Shown piece by piece: positions 21,019 to 31,990 of a stretch of DNA of 64,000 nt. The stretch lies in NCBI GenBank assembly GCA_947179155.2, contig OX359283.1, forward strand, positions 8,804,264-8,868,263. The letters are read 5' to 3'. The stretch comes from Hedera helix (lineage: Eukaryota; Streptophyta; Magnoliopsida; Apiales; Araliaceae). The notes beneath the pieces are model-generated. The model saw only the letters and a program-made list of their open reading frames with translations. It had not been told where the DNA came from and searched no databases. A program made the position numbers and the translations under genes. The first letter of the stretch is position 1. Every line of letters begins with the position of its first letter.

Positions 21019-23693
21019 TGTGAAGCCCCCAAATTGGGCCCACACCACCTAATTTGAGTCGTCAAAAGACTACAACAAAATTATTGCAATACACTGTTCA
21101 ATAATATATAACTAAGTCTTCACAATTATTACTATTCTATAATACAGTGAAGACTAGTATAACAACTATCTCGGACCGTTACTCCATTCCCCTTTCCTCC
21201 CCGCTAGTCCCGGCTACACTCTCATTTCCTAAACAATCGAATAAAAAGGAAATGGTGAGCTCAAATAGCCCAGTAAGGAATATCATGATTAAGATAATGA
21301 AAAATAAATTATTCTTAGCCTTCAATAGTTGAATTCTTAATTGAATATAATACACAACAAGTTTTAAATCAACAGTTGCAGTTGAGTTATAAACAACAAG
21401 ATTAACAACAACAGTTAAGTTCTTCAACAAAGTTTCACTGCAGCAAAATAACCACCACTAAGAGAATCAAGTAGATCATGATGTCTACTAGCCTTTCTTT
21501 TTAAGAAAATCATCATCAACTTTTATCATATGAAACACCTCTGATCATGATCATGCCAAACAACAGTTCTTCTTTTCCCCCGACCAATGAGAACATTCAT
21601 CACGTGTCCTTGTCATCCGACCAAAGACACCAAACAATTATATCGCCTTTAACATATCATTTGTGCCTCATGCCACAGATATTCAGAAAAACTTGATACT
21701 TGATGATTGAAATAATAATAGAGATATAAATAATGAACAGAAGAAACAAGATAAACAATAACATTAGGAGTTAACAAATTTGACTTTGTCCAGATTCAAA
21801 TAAAGGCCAAATTATCAATATGATTTATAGAAAAAGGTGTTCAAGTCCAAGAGTAATATCCAAGATCCACATGAAAGAAGTTCAACAGTAAGGTTTTACG
21901 GTACAAGGAATTAGTCCAAAATGTTCACAGTTCAAATAAATGTTCACAATTCAAAAGTTCAAGGTCCATAAGTTCACAGTCAAAATAAATATCCACAGTT
22001 CAAAAGTTCAAAGTTCATAAGTTCACAGTTCATATATGACGATGGAAATTTAATAGGAATGTTCTTGTCACAGGGTATTAGATGAAGTGCAAACTATTAA
22101 GGGAATATTAATGAATTATTAATTCAAGAATTTTCACCATTTAATTATATTAGAGATACAAATGAGATACTTTCTTACCATAGTAAGTTTAAGTGATAGA
22201 AGATGAAAAAGATGATATCCCTTACAAATAAGAAAGAAAATGATATCCCTTTATGATGATGAAAAGAATGATACTCCTTACCATAATAAGTTTAAGAGTT
22301 TGAAAGAAAAGTGATATCCCTTACCTTATCTCGTGACTAAATACAACTTTTATGAGGTTGATCAACTTATATGTATATTCATAATTTAATTAGTAAGTAA
22401 CACATACCAATTTTATGTATATAAAATCATCCAAGTGATATATAAATATACTTCAAAATAATTTTTAAAGAAAATAATTTTCCAAATTAAAATCTTTGAA
22501 ATGAAGTTTTTCAAAATAAATCTTCTAATAGAAGAGTCTTCTAAAGGAAGAGTTGTAAACTGATGTGTATGTGAGTGTTTATATAACTTTTAAAAGAAAA
22601 ACTTACTTGAACAATACTCGTACCATTCCAGAATTTCGACGCTTAAGATAATTTTAATATACTTAGGGAGACACTTATATTAAGAAATATCTAGATAGTG
22701 GAAAGAAGATTGAGTGTGGAATGTATAAAATTCCTTATGCTAAGCCCCCTATTTATAGCCAGAGCTTAACCAACTTTTCCACACACACACGTTACACATT
22801 TTAATCTCATTCTTTTAATCTGCGCTGCTCAATGACTATCACGTGTTACACATTTACACACCTTACACATTTACGTGTGTTACACACTTACACGTGTTGC
22901 ACACGTACACACGTTGCACATTTTCATATTATTTTATTGATTTAATATCTCAATTATTAAACATACCGTGTTTTTCAAATAATAAATCTGTCTAAATGTT
23001 TAATACCCGTGACTATTACTGTAACAATTATTGGCCCAATAATGCAAGATGCTGTGTATTATGACAATTATTGATTCAATAATATGGAACACTGTGCAAT
23101 TAATAATGTAAAATATTGTGTAATGACAATTATTGATTCAATAATGTAAAATGTTGTGTAATGACAATTATTGATTCAATAATGTAAAATATTGTGTAAT
23201 GACAATTATTGATGAAATAATGTGCAATAGCCACTTTATCAGTTCAATATTTTAAATATTGTGTAATACCATGTGTTACTATGCAATACCATGTGTTACA
23301 GTAAAATACCGCGTGCTACAGTAAAATACCATATGTTACCATACTTTTATCACTGGGTATTTTAACAGTTAAAAGTGATAATACCGTTGACCATTTTTAT
23401 TTAGAAAGGCTACTGCTGTCGTTTTCTTCATCCAACAATATTTTGTTATGGGGTCCACCCATAAATGAATATTTTTGGCGTCGTCGTACGAATATTCCCC
23501 GACAGAATGAATATTCCTCGACAGAACGAATATTCCCCGACAGAACGAATATTTCCCGACCAGTCGAATATTGTCTGACATAAATTTTTTGCACATAATA
23601 TCATTAACTTTAATTTTTATTAATTTAACACCTTACTGTTAAATATAAAATTATGAGAAAAATTTAAAATCTATTTATTAAAATTCAGGGTCT

Positions 23694-23697
<4 letters not shown>
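21019..23697 (-). repeat. 5' LTR of element B (2.68 kb, intact)
   Basis: Ends on + are TGTGAAGCCCCC and GGGTCTTACA. It includes the promoter (minus-strand TATA-like box at 22749-22758), the TTACACGTG-type block (about 22840-22920), the 38-bp repeats (about 23022-23260) and the 19-bp CGAATATT array (23485-23579). It lacks the solo LTR found in its partner, which dates that insertion after element B. Confidence 0.93.

Positions 23698-23703
<6 letters not shown>

Positions 23704-23751
<48 letters not shown>
23704..23751. repeat. (CA)n microsatellite
   Basis: About 23 CA units directly outside the 5' LTR of element B. Length should vary between individuals. It hides the exact right edge of the element and its target duplication. 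Confidence 0.95.
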
Positions 23752-23754
<3 letters not shown>

Positions 23755-24692
23755 ATATATCATTATTATTCTCACTGCATTATTAAAGGAACTTTGATGC
23801 TTTCCTACCTTGTCAATCAAATTATGTGTACCATCACAGTCCCAAACATGTTTAAGGCTATTCCTCATTCATAACTTAAGGGGACTAAAAGTTTATTTAT
23901 ATAGCTTACAAAAGTTTGAAATTCAACCTAATCTATCAAATTACATAATAAGTTTATTTGGCTACATATGCTTCATACAAAATTATGGAAGTTCCAATAT
24001 AATTTTAGTAACAAAAAAGGGTCAGTATACATGTCCCCAAAATCTCCTAACATTTTCTTTACAAGTATCCAAAAATTGACAATATCTAGGCAATTTTCCA
24101 ACACCATAGTAAATTAATGTCATCATTAAGATTCTAAATTTTATATGAGAGATGTAGATGAGATCAAAATCTAATTGTATGCCAACAATATGAACAAAAC
24201 AAAACACATAGGAGAAAAAGAGGTGTAAACAAGTTTGTACAACTTCATGAAATGCCCAAAGATATAAATGACATGGGAGCAGAGAAAAATGGAGAAAGAG
24301 TTGGCACTCCACTCAACATAATGTGTTATAATAAGTTTCCACAAGATTAGTAAATAGCCGATTACAAAAAGCAAATTCATATATATGGTTGAAAGTTGGC
24401 AACATACTGAAAGAAAAATACAATTATTTAACTACTTTCTTAAACAAAATTACTCCACTAATGACACTTGGAGAGGAGAAAATAGAAATAGGTCTATCTC
24501 AGAAAGCATTCCAAATACATACATACCTATATACATAAATATAATTTATGCATTTATGTATAGTAGTATCATATATGTAAATATATAATTACACACGCAA
24601 ATGCATATATAACAGTAATGCAGTATACAAAATATAACGTGTGGAAACCAAGTCAATTAAAAGCCAAAAAGAACGATAATAACATTCCTTAC
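23752..24692 (-). other. Low-repeat stretch with possible exon-like pieces, not identified
   Basis: No transposon motif was recognised in this 940-bp stretch. On the minus strand, a frame near 23868-23811 reads MRNSLKHVWDCDGTHNLIDK and then meets a GTAGG donor-like site. A second short frame near 24100-24025 reads YCQFLDTCKENVRRFWGHVY. Both could be exon remnants of the same or different genes. I do not recognise either. Confidence 0.35.
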
Positions 24693-24800
24693 CTAAATCT
24701 TTCTTTGTTTGTTCTGTTTGCCCTTGTTCTTGTAACCTCATATATCTTTTATGAGCTTTTTGCTTCTCTATCTCTTCTTTGTGAACAAACAACAATCTCT
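24693..24800 (-). pseudogene. One exon of a PP28-type (28-kDa heat- and acid-stable phosphoprotein) gene, fragment
   Basis: From 24795 down to 24693 the minus strand encodes KEEIEKQKAHKRYMRLQEQG, then QTEQTKKDL. This matches the conserved core of the casein kinase substrate phosphoprotein PP28 family (PF10252; plant and animal versions read close to REELEKQKAHERYMRLQEQGKTEQARKDL). It ends exactly at a good donor, GTAAGG (24692-24687), so an exon-intron border is kept. Upstream, to about 24915, a weaker frame contains TGVLKLNNPEVK, which may be the preceding GVxEIxNPN part, but stops and a frameshift separate the two. The next exon (expected to start DRLALIRQQR) was not found downstream. It is therefore a partial, unprocessed gene copy. 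Identification by eye from a short but very conserved motif. Confidence 0.75.
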
Positions 24801-25950
24801 AATTCTATATCTTTGTAACTCATTTGCCTTTTGTGATGTCTGGCTTTCTCTAGCAAAGATCATCAGGTGTTCTCCACAGTTATGATCTTAACTTCTGGAT
24901 TATTAAGCTTCAAAACACCAGTCATTGTACAGTTAATTTCCATTTCCTAACGTTTGAGTATGAGATAGTGCGAAAAGAGAATATTAGGAAGTGCTGATAT
25001 TCTCTTTTCCCATTTAAAGGAACTTTTTCTTCAGTATATCCTTTGAATCATTAAAGGTTTATTATCTATGATTAGAAAGGAACACAATAATGGAGATATG
25101 AAAACTAAATGATTCAATAACTTTTATTTTTCTAGATATTAGAAGACCAATAGTTATGATTACAGGTAACTTTTGCAATAAACATTAACTTTGCAATTGG
25201 AACTATAGACTTATACTAAGCATTTAGTAGTTATGATTGTAGGTAACTTTTGCTAGAAACTAATCCCTCCAAGCTAGCAGACTTCTCTTTCTGTGTTGAA
25301 TGACATCACATCAACACTAACTATAGGTGAGCAAGATTTAAGGGTCATGACATTCTGAACAAATGGCTAACCTTTTCCTTGCAAGGTAACTAAATTGACC
25401 TTCTCCCTGCAACTATTAGGGGAATAGTTTTTATCCCATAATCTGTTTTCACTCTTTTATGGCTTGTAATTGGGGTTAGTGGTGTGGTTAGGATTAAAAC
25501 AGAAAAGGTTACTAGTTAGTAATGAGAAAAATGAGCTTCATTTATAATAATTATATAACTATGAATAACAATAGGTTCTTTCTTTATTCTAGCAAGAACA
25601 AGATTGTCAAGGAAATAAAAAAGGAATAAAGAATAATAAGAAATGACACTTTGATATCATATAATAAGAATGAAAATATTCCTTCATCTTTTTGTTATTG
25701 TTTTAATAGCAAACCTTTTCTATTTTTAAATTAGATAAATTGTTTTAGCTAGAATTTGTTGGAGTAATGACCAGGCCTGACTATGAGAATGAAAAAGGGC
25801 CTTTCGAACAAAATCAAAGCAAAAGGTTATTGCTTTTCCATATATGTGTGTGTATATATATATATATATATATACACACACATTATATTTTTTATATCTG
25901 TGTCCCTAAAAATATCTAATCCCTATTCCTTCTAACATAACAAACAAATT
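24801..25950. other. AT-rich low-repeat stretch with a (TA)n/(TG)n microsatellite
   Basis: The part next to the PP28 exon (to about 24950) may hold decayed upstream coding sequence of that gene. From there to 25950 no gene, LTR end or RNA gene was recognised. A (TG)(TA)(CA) microsatellite lies at about 25844-25882. Confidence 0.5.
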
Positions 25951-28326
25951 AATAAATGACAGTATTGCAGAGTATACTTGCCTTGCGCGTTGTTTATGTT
26001 TACTCTTACTACCTCGTCATGGATATAACCTACATATGTAATAACCTGGCCACACAAATTAGTTACACATATACATGTTTAACATCGTGTTACAAAACTC
26101 TCCACATACTAGTTGGTTACGTTATAATAACGTACTCTTAAATCCTTTGCATTTATACAACGATAATTACTATATCTTTACATTTTATTTCGTTATTGTA
26201 CAAGGTTTATTACACCAATACATTCCGTATGTGTAACCACATAACACATTGGTTACTTAGAACATAACTACATTTATCACATTAGTTTGTCACACCGATT
26301 CCTTAACGAAAGTTTAAATTAACATTACACAATTTCATGTTGGTTAGTCAAATCATTTCTTGATATTTATTACATTTGCCTCTTTAATGTAGTTTTAATT
26401 TCTTCTTTAACATTCTCCATTTTGGTCGTTTCATATTAAACCTTACATAGCATCACATAGTCATACACATGGACTGCACAACAGCATGAATCAAAACCAA
26501 AAACAGAATCTGGTAGCACTGTTTCGGAAAAAGAAAACAGGTTCTACAGAATTTTAATTTTTTTTTTGCTACTTTGACAATTTTTAATATTTATTCTACA
26601 GCTCTATTTACTACAATACTTGGATATAACTCTATACCATATACCAAAGTGTTTATTCATGCCAATAGTTGGGTAAAAACATAACATTGAGACATTCAAA
26701 CTGAGAGCTAAAGATGGTTGTTCATAATAGAATTATGCAGATTTTCTGATTTTCGAAGAAACTCTAGTGATTTTTAGTATTTATTCTACAACTCAGATTG
26801 CCACCATTTTTGGACACCAATTAGACCTTACTTCTTAGTATTTTATTCTAGCAATAGTTTGTTAAAAATATTATATTAAAATCTGGTTATAAATCCTTGA
26901 ATTTGTCAGATCATCATAGAAAATTCCTTAGGACTCTTTTCGTTTCAAAGTTACTAAAAACCCATATTTACTTCTATTGAGTTTCAAAACAGTAGTTTTT
27001 CCACTCTCTGAAGCCTCCAAGTTGTGATAACTTGTTCCATTACTCATAGAATACATACGTTGAGCTTTAAATACACCTTAGCTTCATGTATTCATATAAC
27101 ACGTAAATTAACATTTACCAAAGTTGTGATTTCTTTTCCAAAACATGATGAACCAATATATGCCTCACATTTCAAATCTATATTCAAACTATCCACTTAC
27201 CTTACCAAGATCAACATTCTTTTATGTTCGTGGTACTTTCAAGTTAGGTTAGTTTTAAGTCTTATCAACACGTAGCTATATCTTTTAGACATTTGAGCTA
27301 TAACATACAAGGTCAAGTTTTTACCACATCAGTCCATATCACTTCTAATGAGCTTGAAAACATATTTTTAACTTGATTGTTTCATTCATTTTACACCTTT
27401 TAATTAAAACATTTAGCAGCCATGTTTTGATTTAAGAAACAAAACAATTCCTTATTTCCTTTAAAGCACAAAACAGCTCCCTGTTTTGTTTAAGCATAAC
27501 ATCCCTTATTTTCATTTAAAATACATAACAGCCATTTTATTTGCAACTCACATAATAGCCCTTTTCAACAAAACAACCCCTTTTTATTTGAAACATAGCA
27601 ACCCCTTTATTTACAAAAATAAACACATAGTAGCCACATAGCAGTCATTTTTCAATTAAACTATAACAGCCCTTCATTTTATATAAAAAAAACTGTGGCA
27701 ACCCCTTTTCAGTTGAAACACATCACAACTTTATTCATAATAATGGAACCCAATATTATCATACATAGAGCTTTGAAACATTATATTCTTTAATTCTTTG
27801 ATCATCAAATTACATGAATGATCAAACTCATAACACATACATCATTGTTTTCACTATTTAAAATATACAATGCATATATGCGAATTAACTTAGTTTGGTT
27901 TTAACGACATGTTGAAAACTAAGGTTCTAGTTTGGTAAATCCTTTGTTCCTTCTTAGTTTTTCATTACACAAATCATCATGAAGTTACTACAACAATACA
28001 TTTGTTGAAAACAACACTTACAACTATATTACATGTAAAGATCTTGACCATTTCACATAACACCATCCATACAACTAACTCAGGAATTTCCCCCTTAGTT
28101 TGAACATTGAACTTATTAAAACATAAAACATGTCATAACATCCAACCAACATTCCATTTAGCTTATTTCTTTATAGCTTCATATACGTCTCATAACAACA
28201 TATATTCTCCATACAAGACCTTTATCTTTTTAGTGTGTGCAAATATAGCATACTAGTTAAGTTTGACATTTAACAAACATTGCACCTAAGGTTTTGAAAC
28301 AAATTTTAATCACCTTAAGTTCTAAC
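25951..28326 (-). repeat. Probable fragment of a long gypsy LTR (minus orientation) within gene-fragment region
   Basis: The stretch has the style of the long LTRs elsewhere in the window: CTTGCCTTGCGCGTTGTTTA near 25977 recalls the ACTTGCCT-type boundary of the other LTRs. It also has duplicated blocks of the form AATTTTTAATATTTATTCTA around 26570 and 26775, and poly-pyrimidine words. Neither a TGTGACGC start nor a clear ATTACA end was found, so the limits are guesses. It may lie in an intron of, or replace, the missing later FATB exons. The final part next to 28327 is probably FATB intron. Confidence 0.4.
27405..27735. repeat. Degenerate tandem CATAACAGCCCTTTT-type repeat
   Basis: About ten imperfect copies of a 25-35 bp unit containing ACAGCCCTTTT or GCAACCCCTTT followed by ATTTGAAACATA-like sequence. 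No coding potential. Confidence 0.7.
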
Positions 28327-29611
28327 CTGGAAGCTCTAGTTAATATCTCACCTGTATTGTAATCCTGAAAGAAGCCAATCACGCCGTATACCATTCTTCC
28401 CAGACGCAGCTACCCAAGTATTTACTTGAACAATATCTCCCATGCAACACAATGAAATACATGCAAAGAAAAGACAACCAACCCATCAATTCCCAATGAG
28501 AATGTAGTTATCAAAATTCTGTAATATGATGTTTTACAAGAGTGAGTTTGTTCCCTATCATCAGCTATATGATGCAAAGTTATACTAGAAGTAAACAAAT
28601 CAAAAACTATGTGCAATCCACAAAGAGAAATCATGTCTTGCCTCACCCTAGTTTAAATCGAAATGACAACGGGTAGATCTCAGTACCTAGATACCATAAA
28701 AGAGGCTTTTAGAAAAAAATTGTGCAAAGGATATTGTTTTTCTTTCTTAACAGTTTCTATTAGCTAATTGACTTTGAGACTCAGTTTCTGTTCGACAAAT
28801 TCACATCAATGCCCTGTGATAGATATCCTAAAAAATTATTGAAGTCGAGAATTTGGCTAAACATCTACTAAGTGGAAGGTGCCTTGTGAATGTTTCAAAG
28901 TGAAGCTGTAAATGAACTATTACATAAAATATCAACACCATCATTAATTCAGTAATTCCTAAAGGTGATGCAATTTATGAAAGCCAGCCTAAATATAAAT
29001 TCACACAAAATATAGCAACCTAGTTAAAGGGTAGGTATAGCCATGGAAAAGAGGTGTGGATTACCAGGTAGGATGGTTATCGACCATGACCTGCATTTTG
29101 GTGACCACCCATATCAAGTTCCTTCTACACATTTCTGGGGTAGAACTAAAGCCATCACTCATGAGCCTCGCATTATTTACATGGTTAAGGGTTGTTTCCT
29201 ATAGAAAGAATTCAGAATTTCAAAGTTTTAAATAAATAAATAGCCTTATAAGTTTGGTACATGCCATGTATTTTGTTTTCAACATTTGAGGTTATACTTT
29301 ATCAGTTACTAAGCTGAGAAAAAATTATTATCCAACTCATAAGATGATGGGAAGAGGAAAACATACTTGTAAATGATTCATCAGTGTCTCTACAGATGCA
29401 ATTCGATCAGCCCCTATTTCATAGGATCTGATAGAGAAGTTTTGACGAAAAACCATACCATCCAGAACAATTCTCCCCAAACCAAAAGGGTCAGTATTCC
29501 TCGGACATCTACACTTGTACTAAGGCCTCCATGCTTTCCAGTGATCTTTACACTTGAGTCCGATGCTGGAGAAACTGAAAAAAATACAGAAGTAGCGGCA
29601 CTAGCAGCCAT
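28327..29611 (-). pseudogene. FATB: FATB acyl-ACP thioesterase gene fragment: exons 1-3 with introns, broken
   Basis: FATB is the plastid enzyme that frees saturated fatty acids from acyl-ACP. Three exons lie in order on the minus strand. Exon 1 (29611-29367) starts MAASAATSVFFSVSP, the plastid transit peptide. It then jumps, with loss of frame and of roughly 80-90 residues, to DPFGLGRIVLDGMVFRQNFS, then SIRSYEIGADR and ETLMNHLQ, ending at donor GTATGT. Exon 2 (29198-29065) follows acceptor CTATAG, has ETTLNHV, STPEMCRRNLIWVVTKMQVM and PTW, and ends at donor GTAATC. Exon 3 (28441-28327) has DIVQVNTWVAASGKNGIRRD, a one-base insertion, then DYNTGEILTRAS and donor GTTAGA. The expected acceptor before exon 3 reads GCAT instead of GCAG. 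Later exons (starting VWVMMNK) were not found. Exon order and splice sites match real FATB genes, so this is an unprocessed fragment, not a retrocopy. It cannot make active enzyme. Confidence 0.9.
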
Positions 29612-29908
29612 GGCTAATGTATATTACCAATCACTCAAAAGTATCAAGTTTAAACTATCTGTGGTCCAGATTAAATATACTCCCGGAGAAATTATAGAAA
29701 GATTGACATGTCGGTGTCTCTTCTGCATAATACACAATTATCAGCTCAATTACTTCAACATTAAAAGGGCAAGCAACCCAGTAACTCTAAAATTACAAAA
29801 AATAACATAAAAACCAAGCTTTAATTTACAAACAATATTAAAATATCATAGTATATAATTTTCAGCCAAAATAATGCACTTAATGACAGCCAACGAATTG
29901 TAAGAAAA
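29612..29908 (-). other. Sequence upstream of the FATB fragment
   Basis: About 300 bp between the FATB start codon and solo LTR D. It may be 5' UTR or leader intron of the FATB copy. An open frame on + across 29373-29810 has no recognisable product. Confidence 0.4.
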
Positions 29909-30664
29909 TGTAATATCCTAAATATTTCGATTATGATCTCACAAGATCTAATTAAGGTTGTCAATTTAAAATCTAAGAATGATTACTTGAGCATACCTTG
30001 AGCTATCTTAAAGAATATATACGACTTAAAAATGCAATCGTATACAACTAAGAGGTTAAAATCTTAAACCTAATCTGTGTTATTTGATTAGTAAAATGTG
30101 TTATGTGAATTATCTATGTGTAGGATTTTGTGTTTTGGTTTGACTAGTTAACCTTAACACTTAATAAAAATCAGAAGTCAATTTAAGGCAAAATCTAAAT
30201 TGAAAAAAGAGTTAAACCCTAAGGTCTAAACCCTAGGAAATAACCTAGGCCCTCGAGCAAAACGTGAAGGTCAAATTGACATTCCATTTCAAGATTCATC
30301 CTTCCCACACTTTAAAAACACGTAATAGTCAATAAAAGTTTTTTTTTCTCAAAAAACGTATAAAATCACTATTCACGAGGAAACGTTTTTCGTTCGTTTG
30401 ACTGTTCCTTTCATCTACAGGACTTCTTACATTTCACAACATAGTGTTAATATGAAGTTTAGATGTTAGGGAACCAATAAAATTTTTTAGGAAAAAAGAA
30501 AAAAATACACGTTTATAAGAAAACGTTCGTTTAACGCGTAAAACACTATTCATTTAAAAACTTTCTTCCGAATTTTGAAAATTCACATTCTTGAATAGCG
30601 TTTTTATTGACAGTAGATGCATTATGACCAATAAATTTTTTATCCAAAATAATTTATGGAGATT

Positions 30665-30835
30665 ACTATTCACACATACGGGACGAATACGTGACGAATA
30701 CGGAAGGAATACGAAGGATAATACGAGTATACTGTAATGTATAATACGAGAATTATACGAGATTAATACGAGATATAATACTAGTAGAATATAAATATTA
30801 TACGATATATTATACGGAAGAAATACGCATAAATA
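30665..30835 (+). repeat. ATACG-rich degenerate repeat in solo LTR D
   Basis: About 14 occurrences of ATACG in 170 bp, including GACGAATACGTGACGAATAC and TAATACGAGATTATACGAG-like words. It is a CpG-bearing block in AT-rich DNA, about 750 bp into the LTR. Confidence 0.85.
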
Positions 30836-31440
30836 CTTATATATTATACTATTTAACTAATTAGTTGAAAACAAACTAGATTATAACTGGGAATCCAGGC
30901 GAAAAGTTTTCGACCAATCACATTCAAGTATGATTAATTATTGACTAATCAGAGTCAAGCTAGACAAAACCAAGTTAGAGTAAACAAACTGGGGAGAACT
31001 AACACGATTACAAAAACTAGAAATCAAAACGGACCAATCAGAACCAAGGAAACCAAACTAACAATCCAGGTAAATATTTTTCAACCAATCACACGAAAGG
31101 ATGATGCAAGCATGATGTAAGCATGACGTCATCCTCAAAGAAGCACACGGATGATGTCATCATGATGTCGCTTGGTGGAGATAAAGTAAGTAAAGTTTAG
31201 GGTGCAAAGTGTAATAAGCTGGGGTAAAAATGCGATTAATGAAACTTGGTTTTTCTATAAATAGGAAGCTAAGCTCTTCATTTTTCTCATCTTTTTCAAG
31301 AGCAAAATCAAAAGATGAAATACTCTCTCTATATATATATATTCTACATAGTTATAATTCAAGTATTGAAAATTGTAAAGAAATAGTTAAAGCTTGCAAA
31401 CACCAAGAATTTTTCTTTCGTCTTTAAGTTTTTAAAAGCT

Positions 31441-31990
31441 GAAGAATACGAGTCGTAGCCATGTACGATTGTCGTTCCTCGTGTTCTTCACGTGTTCTTG
31501 AGCCTTTATACATTTTGTAGTAGTTATAATGTCGAATTTCAATTCGTAGTTAAAGCTCGTTGAACATACATCGTACCATGTACGGTTTATCTATTCTCCG
31601 CGTGCTTCGTATGTTCTTGAGCATTTTTATAAATTGTTTTAATCAATTATGCAAGCCATTATAATGACCAAATTTTGTCAATTATAAAGTGTAATAATGA
31701 CTTATGTAAGCAGTTATAATGCTCAAATTATTTCAAGTACGAAAACCAAAAGCTCAAGAACATAGTAGTTACCATGTACGGTTTATCCGTTCTTTGTGTT
31801 CTTTATGTGTTCTTGAGCAAAAGTCATAAATCTTTCTATGAGAAGGTTTATGATTCATTATTTTTATGTTATAAAGTGTTATTGAGTCTTATAACATAAT
31901 TTCTTAAAGAGTTAAAGCAAGCGGTACCATGTTTCGCATGGTTAACCCTAAATATGTTGAGCAAAACTTGCATACTGTCTATTTTTGCTA
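31441..31990 (+). repeat. Four spaced repeats with ACCATGTACGGTTTAT and TGTTCTTGAGC
   Basis: Copies at about 31441, 31551, 31750 and 31913 share ACCATGTACGGTTTAT, then TGTTCTTGAGC. The third begins with the inverted form GCTCAAGAACATA, so it has complementary arms about 70 bp apart. They lie about 200-700 bp downstream of the TATA-like box, so they would be in the transcript of a full element. Confidence 0.8.

Larger units (their letters stand above)
9838..23697 (-). mobile_element. Near full-length chromovirus-like Ty3/Gypsy element B with nested insertion
   Basis: Both LTRs are present in the same orientation. On the minus strand the order is 5' LTR (23697-21019), tRNA-iMet-type primer site, gag, protease, RT, RNase H, integrase, chromodomain-type tail, PPT and 3' LTR (16207-9838). 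The 3' LTR is split by a solo LTR. CATAT flanks the left end (9833-9837) and recurs at 23700-23704, two bases beyond the right end. This is a plausible 5-bp target duplication blurred by the adjoining CA repeat. All reading frames are broken, so it is not autonomous now. Confidence 0.9.

Noticed and set aside
23485..23579. CRISPR-like short regular repeats
   Set aside because: The period is 19 bp with no spacers. It is a tandem repeat inside a plant LTR and is also present in the sister LTR.
26160..26420. Possible tRNA or small RNA gene in unannotated DNA
   Set aside because: No cloverleaf with internal A/B promoter boxes could be found here or elsewhere in the window by eye.
27024..27275. 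83-codon frame with signal-peptide-like start
   Set aside because: Sits in LTR-like repeat sequence, with no conserved motif and no splice or promoter support.
29373..29810. 145-codon open frame on + over the FATB exon
   Set aside because: It is the antisense of FATB exon 1, whose minus-strand translation matches a known enzyme. The + product resembles nothing.
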